NCBI GenBank assembly: GCA_001603665.1
Contig: LUZN01000005.1
Span: forward strand, 1 to 64,000
Origin: Bacteroidales bacterium Bact_22
Lineage (GTDB): Bacteria > Bacteroidota > Bacteroidia > Bacteroidales > F082
Direction: 5' to 3'
DNA: 64,000 bases
Under the pieces are notes generated by a model, which was given only the letters and a program-made list of their open reading frames with translations, was not told the origin of the DNA and ran no database searches. Of the stretch, positions 1 through 7,479 are shown piece after piece (within the stretch, counting starts at the first letter, position 1; the number at the start of each line of letters is the position of its first letter). Made by a program: the position numbers and the translations under genes.

Positions 1-283
1 GAAATAACACTCAATAAAGTTTAATATTTAGGATTACACCAATTAGCATATTACTTATAAAAACCTGATAATGTAAAAATATCAAAAAAATACTGATATT
101 TGCTTGTTATCTAAAAAATAATTGATATTATTCGTTTGTCGAACAAAAGTAAAATAAAAATCTCGTTATTTTACTTTTAAGCCCAAAAGTAAAATAAGAC
201 AACATTTTGTTTACCGAAAGTAAAATAAGATTCCCGTTATTTTACTTTCATCGAAAAAAGTAAAATAAAAATATTTTTTATAT
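1..283. other. AT-rich non-coding region at the window edge
   Basis: No coding frame is supported here. Besides the six-copy repeat, there is a small inverted repeat (AAATATCA at 77-84, TGATATTT at 94-101). No clear TAnnTTTG promoter box was seen. Confidence 0.6.
145..268. repeat. six-copy AAAGTAAAATAA repeat upstream of the aminotransferase
   Basis: Four forward copies of AAAAGTAAAATAA (145-157, 185-197, 216-228 with one change, 256-268) and two inverted copies TTATTTTACTTT(T/C) (166-178, 237-249) fill the 130 bp before the gene at 284. Neighbouring forward and inverted copies form two hairpins. The arrangement suggests a multi-site operator or iteron-like binding array, but no protein partner can be named from the window. 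Confidence 0.75.
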
Positions 284-1570
284 ATGTCACGTAATCGTAT
301 TTATCTCTGCCTCGCTCATATGTCGGAGGCAGGACTTGAACAAAAGTATATCAAAGAAGCATTCGACACCAACTGGGTGGTGCCGCTCGGACCGAATGTC
401 AATGGATTTGAAAAAGATCTCGAAGACTTTGTGAATGAGATTGCGGGTCAAGCCCGCAATGAGGGACCTATTGCCAAGCGTGTCGTAGCTTTGAGCGCTG
501 GAACGGCGGCGGTACACCTTGCCTTGATAGCATGTGGAGTGAAACCAGGCGACGAAGTTTGCGTGCAGAGCTTCACATTCTGCGCATCAAGTCATCCGAT
601 AACATATCTGGGCGCAACGCCAATCTTCATTGATTCGGAAAAAGACACTTGGAATATGGATCCTGAGCTTCTCGAAGAGGCCATAAAAGACCGCATCGCC
701 AAGACTGGCAAAAAGCCGAAAGCTATTGTCCCTGTCGCACTTTACGGAATGCCGTATCAGATTGATAAGATTATGGCAATCGCCAATAAATACGATATTC
801 CTGTCATCGAAGATGCTGCCGAAGGTTTTGGAAGCCGCTGGAAAGGTCAGGTTTTGGGTACATTCGGCAAATATGGAGTGCTGAGTTTCAACGGCGACAA
901 GATGATTACCACTTCGGGCGGTGGAGCGTTGATAACCAACAACGAGGACGAATGGCGCGAAATCATGATGTACGCTACGCAATATCGCGAGAGCTATCCT
1001 TATTATCAGCACGAGAAGATTGGTTTCAACTACCGTATGAGTAACATCTGCGCTGGCATCGGCCGTGGCCAGATGACGGTGGCGAACGACCATATCGCAC
1101 ATCACAAGCACGTTCAGAAGATGTATGAAGAGTTGCTGAAAGACGTGAAAGGCATTCATGTCCACGCTCAACCGAACACTGGCGAATACGACAGCAATTA
1201 CTGGCTCTGCACAATCACCATTGACCCTGAAGTCAAGATCAAAGGTCAGGAAAATGCCTATAAAACCATCGTGACAGGCGCTGTTGGCGGTGCAGCAGGA
1301 GTGATTCATGCCGCATCATCGGCGGTTACAGATTGCCAGCCCAACGACAACGTCGAGGCCCTCCGTGTCTTTATGGATGCAGCTGGCATCGAAGCCCGTC
1401 CTGTTTGGAAACCGATGCACAAACAGCCGGTTTATAAGAATTGTCCAGCTTACGTTAATGGCGTTTCGGAAGCAATCTTCAAAGTGGGTATGTGCTTGCC
1501 TGCAGGGCCGTATGTGAAAGATGAGGATGTGAAGTATATCGTGGAAAAAATTAAAGAAGCGATAGTTTAA
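284..1570 (+). CDS. DegT/DnrJ/EryC1/StrS-family PLP-dependent sugar aminotransferase
   Basis: This 428-residue protein has the DegT/DnrJ/EryC1/StrS fold pattern: the SAGTAAVHLAL cofactor loop near 71-81, the EDAAEGFGS segment with the PLP-contacting Asp at 177, and the Schiff-base lysine at about 206 in SFNGDKMITTSGGG. Family members transfer an amino group from glutamate to a keto-sugar nucleotide for LPS or capsule sugars in the cytoplasm. Residues of about 320-355 form a Gly/Ala-rich insertion longer than in a typical family member. The exact sugar cannot be inferred. It lies 3.7 kb before gmd and fcl, consistent with surface-glycan biosynthesis interrupted by the 1.6-5.3 kb island. A terminator follows at 1598-1630. 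Confidence 0.85.
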   Translation: MSRNRIYLCLAHMSEAGLEQKYIKEAFDTNWVVPLGPNVNGFEKDLEDFVNEIAGQARNEGPIAKRVVALSAGTAAVHLALIACGVKPGDEVCVQSFTFCASSHPITYLGATPIFIDSEKDTWNMDPELLEEAIKDRIAKTGKKPKAIVPVALYGMPYQIDKIMAIANKYDIPVIEDAAEGFGSRWKGQVLGTFGKYGVLSFNGDKMITTSGGGALITNNEDEWREIMMYATQYRESYPYYQHEKIGFNYRMSNICAGIGRGQMTVANDHIAHHKHVQKMYEELLKDVKGIHVHAQPNTGEYDSNYWLCTITIDPEVKIKGQENAYKTIVTGAVGGAAGVIHAASSAVTDCQPNDNVEALRVFMDAAGIEARPVWKPMHKQPVYKNCPAYVNGVSEAIFKVGMCLPAGPYVKDEDVKYIVEKIKEAIV

Positions 1571-1597
1571 TAGACACAACAACAAATACAATGATTA

Positions 1598-1630
1598 ACG
1601 AGGCGAGTCGATTGGCTCGCCTCGTGTTTT
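1598..1630 (+). terminator. intrinsic terminator after the aminotransferase
   Basis: A 10-bp stem, ACGAGGCGAG (1598-1607) with CTCGCCTCGT (1616-1625), is followed by a short T run, 28 bp after the aminotransferase stop codon. Confidence 0.7.
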
Positions 1631-1670
1631 AAAAGCGTTATGGTTTATATCTAAGTTCTTTTTTGAATGT

Positions 1671-1970
1671 TCAAAAAAAGAACCACTTGCTTCGTTTTCT
1701 TTTTACAAATACGGCTTTATTGTCTGTAATAAAATAATGAGAATGACAAGGAATATCCCAGTTACCAATAGATGGCCATAGGCTAATACTCTCTCCGTTA
1801 TAAGATAGTTTCCATTCATTGGGGTCAAGTGGAGTGTCGATCCGATGTCCGCAGCCACATGCACACATATGGGCTACAATCTTGTGTTTTATACAAACAT
1901 ATATTATATTATCTTGCAGCGTAATTGGGATGGAGTCGACAAAAATATGTCTATACTTTTTTGCTTTCAT
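1671..1970 (-). CDS. DUF6527 family metal-binding protein of the ubiquitin-like cassette
   Basis: The likely start is the ATG at 1970 (99 residues), which overlaps the end of the E1 gene by 20 bp; a longer frame from 2039 would add an unsupported hydrophobic extension. The protein has the DUF6527 signature: a Cys/His cluster (H34, C36, C38, C40) followed by WKLSYNGESISLWPSIGNW and a second ligand set (C75, H76, H78). These ligands suggest one structural or catalytic metal site. As I recall, the family recurs in operons with multi-ubiquitin and ThiF/E1 proteins, which is the arrangement here. Its role is unproven; a deconjugase, a ligase-like adaptor or a target-recognition subunit are all possible. 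It is the last gene of the three-gene minus-strand operon. Confidence 0.7.
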   Translation of the reverse strand: MKAKKYRHIFVDSIPITLQDNIIYVCIKHKIVAHMCACGCGHRIDTPLDPNEWKLSYNGESISLWPSIGNWDIPCHSHYFITDNKAVFVKRKRSKWFFF

Positions 1971-3150
1971 TATCAATTTCGTTACAATCAGTAGTATAAA
2001 CAGAATAAGATTCTTTACGTATATCAGCATAGAAACCAAGCATCTTTTTCCATCTAATTACAGACAAATTGGCTGCCAATGCATTCAATTCCGCTATTTG
2101 TATATCAGTAGCATACAAGTCTTTTTCTGCATTTTCGCTTCCCATAATTTGTGGGAGGTGATTGTAGCAGTCGGATGTGCCAATGGCAACATGTATCATG
2201 CCGGAGAGTTTTCCATCGGGATTTTGCCCAATTCCTAATCCTGACTCAATAAACGGAATCTGTTTATCGATCAAATAATCTGCTATATGACGTTTAGTAG
2301 TTACGGTATCTAGCGAAAGGAATACATAGTCGAGTGTATCGAGATTGGATAAGTTGGTTTGTGTAACCATTACAGCATGAGGAATTATGGCTCGGTGCAT
2401 TTTGTCGTATAATGAGGCATAGTAGTTAACTTTTTTAGGTGCCTTTGATAAAATGGAAATATCAGCTGCTCCTGGTGCCCTGAATGCGTTGTGGTTGTTG
2501 ATTTCGTCTTCATCGAATAAATGGATTTCTTGTACAGGAAGTTTTGCAATCAAATCCAGAATATATGCGCCGGTTCCTCCAAGACCAATTATTCCTATTT
2601 TAAGACCCTTGAATATGTTGTAAAGATTAGTAATCCTCGCTCGACTAGCATTAGTATCCATATATCTCAAAGGACTATCCTCGTTAGTTATTTCTAGTGG
2701 CTTGTTAATAAGGTTCCATGCCTCGGGTTCTAGACTTAAGGCTGGAGCGGCAATAATGTCAAAATAGTGTTTTACCTTTTCGTAATAGTCGGGATAATCT
2801 CCAGCGGGAGGGAATTCCTCCTTTTCGGCGTGACACGAAAAAAAGAAATTGCTCGTAATTCCTTTGCATATTATTTGGCGACCTGTTGGATTAACTAAGG
2901 ATGGTAGAGGTGCTCCATTGATGTCGCAAGGTCGTTCCCCTATCCAATGGGCTGTGTGGTCGCTTGGACGAATGGCGCGATCTCCAGTTGTGCATAGTGG
3001 CATGATTAACGTACCATCTTTCAATTCGTGTCTGGTATTGATGTATGGCATGTGGTGGATAATCAAATATCCATCACATGCCTCCATTACAAAACCCTCT
3101 TCTTGCAAATGTTGCAGGTCGTGACTATGACTGATGAGTGCTTCTAACAT
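1951..3150 (-). CDS. E1-like ThiF-family adenylyltransferase with DUF6791-type N-terminal domain
   Basis: The start is taken as the ATG at 3150 (399 residues), because it overlaps the upstream gene's end by 26 bp and begins directly with the conserved domain; an upstream ATG at 3174 is possible. Residues 1-150 resemble the domain often fused to prokaryotic E1 proteins (DUF6791). Residues 180-395 are a ThiF/E1 fold: the nucleotide loop GIIGLGGTG (186-194), the acidic LFDEDEI segment (D213, D215) and the following N/R residues to 224. E1-like enzymes adenylate the C-terminus of a ubiquitin-like protein, which here is presumably the product of the upstream gene. C328 is a possible thioester cysteine, an inference from position only. 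No separate E2 or JAB-type peptidase gene is present nearby. Confidence 0.8.
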   Translation of the reverse strand: MLEALISHSHDLQHLQEEGFVMEACDGYLIIHHMPYINTRHELKDGTLIMPLCTTGDRAIRPSDHTAHWIGERPCDINGAPLPSLVNPTGRQIICKGITSNFFFSCHAEKEEFPPAGDYPDYYEKVKHYFDIIAAPALSLEPEAWNLINKPLEITNEDSPLRYMDTNASRARITNLYNIFKGLKIGIIGLGGTGAYILDLIAKLPVQEIHLFDEDEINNHNAFRAPGAADISILSKAPKKVNYYASLYDKMHRAIIPHAVMVTQTNLSNLDTLDYVFLSLDTVTTKRHIADYLIDKQIPFIESGLGIGQNPDGKLSGMIHVAIGTSDCYNHLPQIMGSENAEKDLYATDIQIAELNALAANLSVIRWKKMLGFYADIRKESYSVYTTDCNEIDNESKKV

Positions 3151-3598
3151 TGAAATCCATTTTATTACAGACATAAACTTCAGTACCTGGCGACATTAGA
3201 CCAGACGGGTTCTGACGAGGACCGTTGCTATATTTTACAATATAACCAGCCGCGCCTTGTGCCGGCACATGGGCAAGCTCAACAATTTGTTCAAAGGTTA
3301 CTTTTTCCTTATGATATTCATAAGGGGTACCATTTACAAAAATTACCGTCTTTTTCCCCAATGTGATGAATTTTTCAACACCAGGCTTACCCAAGTCTAT
3401 GTGGTCGTCGCAACTCACATAATGATCTTGCCATCCTTGTGGCATGTCAACATAAAGTTCCGAATCAGCTGATAGACCGGCTAATTCTCGGATTTCCAAA
3501 CCAGTCACAATCTGGTTTCTGCTTTCGTAATTTTTGCCATCCACTTTGAAGTGGTAGGTCTTGTGACCCTTTGGGTCGGAAAGAATAGTCTTTTCCAT
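3125..3598 (-). CDS. tandem ubiquitin-like (multiubiquitin domain) protein
   Basis: The chosen start is the ATG at 3598 (157 residues); a frame from 3649 would add 17 residues of low plausibility. Two consecutive beta-grasp-like repeats are visible, about residues 14-80 (YHFKVDGKNYE, then L-x-x-AGL) and 83-153 (TVIFVNGTPYEYHKEKVTF). This matches proteins carrying the multi-ubiquitin domain (Pfam Multi_ubiq). The protein ends in MDFNVRSTHQS with no di-Gly, so if it is conjugated the tail chemistry differs from eukaryotic ubiquitin. It heads the operon with the E1-like and DUF6527 genes, and both junctions overlap, indicating translational coupling. Family membership is fairly certain; the biological target is unknown. 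Confidence 0.75.
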   Translation of the reverse strand: MEKTILSDPKGHKTYHFKVDGKNYESRNQIVTGLEIRELAGLSADSELYVDMPQGWQDHYVSCDDHIDLGKPGVEKFITLGKKTVIFVNGTPYEYHKEKVTFEQIVELAHVPAQGAAGYIVKYSNGPRQNPSGLMSPGTEVYVCNKMDFNVRSTHQS

Positions 3599-3829
3599 AA
3601 TTTTATATTTAAAATGTTTATATTTCACCCTTTGATTTGTTAACCTCATCTTGGGCGAGTTATCAAATTATTACACAATATTCGTTAACAAAAACCATGC
3701 CAACCCCGCAAACTGCCACTTTGTCATGAAAAAATGTCAAAAAAACTGACAAAATGGCGATAAACCGATAATAATTAAACTTTTCCGTTTGATTTTTGAA
3801 AATATTTGCATTGTGTAAAAATATTTTTG

Positions 3830-3837
3830 TATATTTG
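3830..3837 (+). promoter_or_regulatory. Bacteroidota -7 box for the toxin-antitoxin-chaperone operon
   Basis: TATATTTG matches TAnnTTTG exactly, with a TTTG -33 element at 3805-3808 about 21 bp upstream. The start codon follows at 3858. The intergenic region also drives the divergent ubiquitin-like operon. Confidence 0.75.
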
Positions 3838-3857
3838 CAAAAAAAATTTATTATTCT

Positions 3858-4223
3858 ATGGGAGAACGCGTCGCATCTTATCTTGAAATCAAGTCATTTT
3901 TGGACGAATTTTTAATAAAAGCAAAACTTTTTGGCATATTTTATGTTGACACTAAACCGAACAACGTCGATACTTTGGCAGAATTGGAAATAACAGCTGA
4001 TGAAAGAGAAAAACATATAAAATCACTCAAACCGGAAGATTATTGCAAAGGTCCATTGCCAAATGATTATCCTAATCAGAACGACGTTTGGGTGTTCGGC
4101 AAAATGATAAAAGCAAAAGAAATATACATCAAAATATACATCGGGAAAAACAAAAGTCCATGCGTTTGCATATCATTTCATACGACAAAGTATAAATTAA
4201 AATATCCATTAAAAAATAAATAA
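3858..4223 (+). CDS. MqsR-like toxin of a type II toxin-antitoxin-chaperone module
   Basis: The 121-residue protein fits the MqsR/RelE-fold toxin pattern seen in Bacteroidota: an N-terminal helix region, LKPEDYCKGPLPNDY (57-71), DVWVFGK (76-82), the EIYIKI strand (88-93) and ISFH (105-108) near the C-terminus. MqsR-family toxins are ribosome-independent mRNA endonucleases that arrest growth. The downstream gene begins two bases after the stop codon and has the matching antitoxin architecture, and a SecB-like gene follows. I am confident of the toxin-antitoxin assignment and less sure of the precise nuclease specificity. Confidence 0.75.
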   Translation: MGERVASYLEIKSFLDEFLIKAKLFGIFYVDTKPNNVDTLAELEITADEREKHIKSLKPEDYCKGPLPNDYPNQNDVWVFGKMIKAKEIYIKIYIGKNKSPCVCISFHTTKYKLKYPLKNK

Positions 4224-4225
4224 TC

Positions 4226-4816
4226 ATGATAAGTCCGTTTACTGGTGGAAAAGCCACATCAATGCACGAAGAATCCACGACTGTATTCCGTGGAGAAGAA
4301 TTTTCGTACACTAGATACTTCTATCGCTGTGAAGATACCGGCATTACTTTTACAGATAAAGATTGTGATAAAAAAGGACTTGAGCAGATATATGAAAAAT
4401 ATCGCAACAAATATTGCATACCATCTCCAGAAATGATTAAAAACATCAGGCAAGCCTATAATCTTTCCGCGATAACTATGTCAAGAATACTTGGCTTGGG
4501 AGATAATCAATATGGTTTATACGAAAACGGAGAGATGCCTAGTAAAACAATAGGTAAGCTTATTTCGACCATTCAGAACAAACAGGTTTTTGACCTTTAT
4601 TTGAATATGGCTAGAGATCAGTTTTCTGAAAAGGAATATTCAAAGATAAAAAACCGTCTTAATCCAAGTGTCGGAATCCGTTCGTATATTGATATGAGCC
4701 AAGACTATTCAAATATTTGGCGCTTTAAATTAAATTTCCCGCAAGGATTATACTATGTTAACGAAAAAACACGTTGGAGAAAGTATCAGGATAATAATTC
4801 ATTAATATTAGCATAA
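4226..4816 (+). CDS. MqsA-like antitoxin with central HTH
   Basis: This 196-residue protein has an N-terminal domain (MISPFTGGKATSMHEE to about 65) similar to the toxin-binding domain of MqsA-like antitoxins, then an HTH of Xre type at about 78-106 (YNLSAITMSRILGLG, then YENGEMPS), and a C-terminal extension of about 85 residues. The two CxxC pairs that bind zinc in E. coli MqsA are not present; only isolated cysteines (C35, C47, C64) are. In toxin-antitoxin-chaperone systems the extra C-terminal segment often acts as a chaperone-addiction sequence, a plausible reading here because the next gene is SecB-like. The HTH probably autoregulates the operon promoter at 3830. Confidence 0.75.
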   Translation: MISPFTGGKATSMHEESTTVFRGEEFSYTRYFYRCEDTGITFTDKDCDKKGLEQIYEKYRNKYCIPSPEMIKNIRQAYNLSAITMSRILGLGDNQYGLYENGEMPSKTIGKLISTIQNKQVFDLYLNMARDQFSEKEYSKIKNRLNPSVGIRSYIDMSQDYSNIWRFKLNFPQGLYYVNEKTRWRKYQDNNSLILA

Positions 4817-4817
4817 T

Positions 4818-5267
4818 ATGGAACAGACCAAATCTGTAAGTATGTATTTGTTGTCCATTGAGGAGACAAAGGTTATTAACAATATTGGCGGAAAAGATCT
4901 TTCAAATCTTTCAGAGAAAAATCTTAACATACATTTTCTAATTCATTCCGAAGTGTATAAAACGAATGATGAGATACATGTAAGTTGTGCAATAAAATAT
5001 ACATACGATAATCAGGAATTGTTTCTTGCCGAAAGTAAAAATAAGTATCATGTTGAGGATTTGTCGGATCTTGTTATAAAAAATGATAATGATAATACGG
5101 TTGGTTTTAAATATGATATAATTCCAACATTAATCAATGTTTCGTATGGAACTCTTAGAGGTATAGTTTATAAAGAAACAAAAAACAGCCCGTTGGAAAA
5201 ATATCCGGTTCCTCTAATTCCTTTAAATATATTGACGGAAAAGAGTTCTCTTTCGATTGTTGAGTAG
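4818..5267 (+). CDS. SecB-like chaperone of the toxin-antitoxin module
   Basis: The 149-residue product starts one base after the antitoxin stop, so it is co-translated. It shows SecB-like features: alternating beta strands in the first 110 residues ([22 protein letters not shown]), a helix-strand segment [16 protein letters not shown], and a C-terminal proline-rich VPLIPLNIL stretch that resembles the SecB 'PPL-x-L-x-P-V-N' region. Solitary SecB-like chaperones are known to protect antitoxins in toxin-antitoxin-chaperone systems (for example Rv1957 of Mycobacterium tuberculosis). Similarity is by eye only. If it is not SecB, it is an uncharacterised third component of the module. Confidence 0.6.
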   Translation: MEQTKSVSMYLLSIEETKVINNIGGKDLSNLSEKNLNIHFLIHSEVYKTNDEIHVSCAIKYTYDNQELFLAESKNKYHVEDLSDLVIKNDNDNTVGFKYDIIPTLINVSYGTLRGIVYKETKNSPLEKYPVPLIPLNILTEKSSLSIVE

Positions 5268-5278
5268 TAATCTTTTTG

Positions 5279-5286
5279 TATATTTG
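5279..5286 (+). promoter_or_regulatory. -7 box for gmd
   Basis: TATATTTG lies 23 bp before the ATG at 5309, and this placement rules out the longer frame from 5276. It falls within 12 bp of the end of the SecB-like gene, so gmd has its own promoter. Confidence 0.75.
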
Positions 5287-5308
5287 CACTGAAAAAACAC
5301 ATATTATT

Positions 5309-6391
5309 ATGTCAAAAACCGCATTAATCACCGGAATAACCGGGCAGGACGGCAGTTTTCTTGCCGAATTCCTTCTCGAGAAAGGCTATGAAGTGCACGG
5401 CATCATACGCCGCTCGTCGTCGTTCAACACAGGGCGCATCGAACATCTGTATCTCGACGAATGGGTGCGCGACATGAAGCACAAACGCCTGCTTACGCTG
5501 CATTACGGCGACATGACCGACTCGTCGTCGCTCGTCCGCATCATCCAAAGCGTACAGCCCGATGAGATTTATAACCTCGCGGCACAGAGCCATGTGAAGG
5601 TGTCGTTCGACTGTCCGGAATATACCGCCGAGGCCGATGCGGTTGGCACCCTGAGACTCCTCGAGGCCGTGCGGATACTGGGGATGGAGAAGAAATGCCG
5701 CATCTACCAGGCGTCGACGTCGGAGCTGTTCGGCAAGGTGCAGGAGGTGCCACAGAAGGAGACAACGCCGTTCTATCCGCGCTCGCCTTACGGTGTGGCA
5801 AAGCAATACGGCTTCTGGATTGTGAAGAACTACCGCGAGAGCTACGGCCTGTTTGCGGCTAACGGCATACTGTTTAATCACGAGAGTGAGCGCCGCGGCG
5901 AGACATTCGTTACGCGAAAGATCACGCTTGCGGCATCGCGAATCAAGCAGGGCCATCAGGATAAGCTGTACCTGGGCAACCTCAACGCCTTGCGCGACTG
6001 GGGCTATGCCAAGGATTATGTGGAGTGCATGTGGCTCATCCTCCAGCAGGAGAAGCCCGAGGATTTCGTCATCGCTACGGGCGAATACCATTCGGTGCGC
6101 GAGTTCTGCACTCTGGCGTTTAAGAACGTGGGGATTGAGCTGCGCTGGGAAGGCGAAGGCGTAAACGAAAAAGGCATCGATGTGGCTACGGGCAAGAGCC
6201 TCGTGGAGGTCGACCCGCGCTATTTCCGTCCGGCTGAAGTCGAGCAATTGCTGGGCGATCCGACGAAGGCGAAGACACAGCTGGGATGGAACCCGAGGAA
6301 AACGAGCTTTGAGGAGCTGGTCCGCATAATGGTACAACACGACATGAAAAAAGTCAAGAAGATGTACCTTCGTGATCAGATTGATAATTAA
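5309..6391 (+). CDS. gmd: GDP-mannose 4,6-dehydratase
   Basis: The 360-residue enzyme converts GDP-D-mannose to GDP-4-keto-6-deoxymannose, the first step to GDP-L-fucose. It is an extended short-chain dehydrogenase with the NADP loop GITGQDG (9-15), the [11 protein letters not shown] substrate segment (34-44), the active-site STSE (136-139) and the catalytic YGVAK pair Y161/K165. The length is normal for the family. fcl follows after 41 bp, which contain a heptamer array. High GC and codon choice contrast with the AT-rich island just upstream, supporting insertion of that island beside this locus. Confidence 0.97.
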   Translation: MSKTALITGITGQDGSFLAEFLLEKGYEVHGIIRRSSSFNTGRIEHLYLDEWVRDMKHKRLLTLHYGDMTDSSSLVRIIQSVQPDEIYNLAAQSHVKVSFDCPEYTAEADAVGTLRLLEAVRILGMEKKCRIYQASTSELFGKVQEVPQKETTPFYPRSPYGVAKQYGFWIVKNYRESYGLFAANGILFNHESERRGETFVTRKITLAASRIKQGHQDKLYLGNLNALRDWGYAKDYVECMWLILQQEKPEDFVIATGEYHSVREFCTLAFKNVGIELRWEGEGVNEKGIDVATGKSLVEVDPRYFRPAEVEQLLGDPTKAKTQLGWNPRKTSFEELVRIMVQHDMKKVKKMYLRDQIDN

Positions 6392-6420
6392 TGGTTATAG
6401 GTTATTGGTTATAGGTTATT
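6392..6420 (+). repeat. GGTTAT(A/T) heptamer array
   Basis: Four consecutive 7-mers alternate GGTTATA and GGTTATT, starting directly after the gmd stop codon. The same array recurs after fba (13700-13730) and inverted before rnr (10386-10406). Confidence 0.85.
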
Positions 6421-6432
6421 GAAGAAAGAGTT

Positions 6433-7374
6433 ATGGAAAAGAACTCGAAGATTTACGTCGCGGGGCACCGTGGTATGGTTGGAAGCGCCATCGTGCGGGA
6501 GTTGCAGCGGCAGGGATATGACAATCTGGTGCTGCGGACGCATAAAGAACTCGATTTGACGCGGCAGGACCAGGTGGAGAAGTTTTTTGCCGAGGAGAAG
6601 CCCGAATACGTGTTTCTCGCTGCGGCGAAAGTGGGCGGAATTGTGGCTAACCAGAGCGCTCTGGCCGATTTCATGTACGACAACATGATTTTGGAGATGA
6701 ATGTCATCCATGCGGCCTGGGAAAACGGCTGCAAGAAGCTGGAATTCTTGGGTAGTTCGTGCATTTACCCTCGTTTGGCACCTCAGCCGATGCCGGAATC
6801 ATGCCTGCTTACCTCGGAGCTCGAAAAGACCAACGAGGCCTACGCTTTAGCGAAGATTTCAGGTTTGAAATATTGTGAGTTTTTGAACCGCCAGTATGGC
6901 ACAGATTACATATCGGTGATGCCGACGAACCTTTATGGTCCGAACGACAACTATCATCCTGAGCATTCGCATGTTTTGCCTGCTTTGATTCGCCGTTTCC
7001 ATGAGGCGAAAGTCAATGGTTTACAGGAAGTTACATGCTGGGGCGATGGCAGTCCGCTGCGTGAATTCTTATACGTCGACGATTTGGCTAACCTTTGTGT
7101 CTTCTTAATGAATAACTACTCGGGCAATGAAACTGTCAATGCTGGAACTGGTAAGGAGCTGACAATCAAAGCTTTAACCGAATTAGTTGCAAAAGTCGTC
7201 GGCTATAAAGGTGCAATCAAATGGGATACTTCTCGCCCGAATGGCACTCCGCGTAAGCTTTTGGATGTATCTAAAGCCACAAAACTCGGCTGGAAATACA
7301 AAACCGAACTCGAAGACGGCATCCGCCTTAGCTATGAGGATTTCTTGAATAATCCAATTAGAGCTGAACGATAG
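6433..7374 (+). CDS. fcl: GDP-L-fucose synthase
   Basis: This 313-residue epimerase/reductase performs 3,5-epimerisation and NADPH-dependent 4-reduction of GDP-4-keto-6-deoxymannose, giving GDP-L-fucose. Visible motifs are the NADP loop GHRGMVGSA (11-19), GSSCIYP (108-114) and the catalytic Y137-x3-K141 in YALAK. It works with gmd immediately upstream and is probably co-transcribed with it. GDP-fucose feeds glycosyltransferases for capsule, LPS or glycoprotein O-glycans, a common use in Bacteroidales. Confidence 0.97.
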   Translation: MEKNSKIYVAGHRGMVGSAIVRELQRQGYDNLVLRTHKELDLTRQDQVEKFFAEEKPEYVFLAAAKVGGIVANQSALADFMYDNMILEMNVIHAAWENGCKKLEFLGSSCIYPRLAPQPMPESCLLTSELEKTNEAYALAKISGLKYCEFLNRQYGTDYISVMPTNLYGPNDNYHPEHSHVLPALIRRFHEAKVNGLQEVTCWGDGSPLREFLYVDDLANLCVFLMNNYSGNETVNAGTGKELTIKALTELVAKVVGYKGAIKWDTSRPNGTPRKLLDVSKATKLGWKYKTELEDGIRLSYEDFLNNPIRAER

Positions 7375-7384
7375 TATGCTTCGC

Positions 7385-7479
7385 ACTTTGGCTTTTGGCC
7401 ATTGGCCATTAGCCCTTAATTAAAAGAATAAAATAATGTCAAAAATGCCAACAGCCAATAGCCAACAGCCAATAGCTAA
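7385..7479 (+). repeat. 95-bp perfect direct repeat, copy 1 (contains a start codon)
   Basis: By eye this segment is identical, base for base, to 8638-8732. It contains a left half rich in TTGGCCA units, a spacer with the ATG at 7436, and a right half of four heptamers (GCCAACA, GCCAATA alternating, 7447-7474). The halves are complementary and could fold around the start codon. Confidence 0.9.

Noticed and set aside
587..1309. 240-codon minus-strand frame inside the aminotransferase gene
   Set aside because: Antisense shadow of a well-supported enzyme with catalytic residues on the plus strand.
1819..2238. Plus-strand hydrophobic frame opposite the E1/DUF6527 junction
   Set aside because: It covers the overlap of two supported minus-strand genes and shows no start signal.
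5324..6340. Long open frame antisense to gmd
   Set aside because: It lies entirely opposite a clear enzyme gene, has a His/Arg/Leu-rich composition typical of antisense reading of GC-rich codons, and lacks a promoter.
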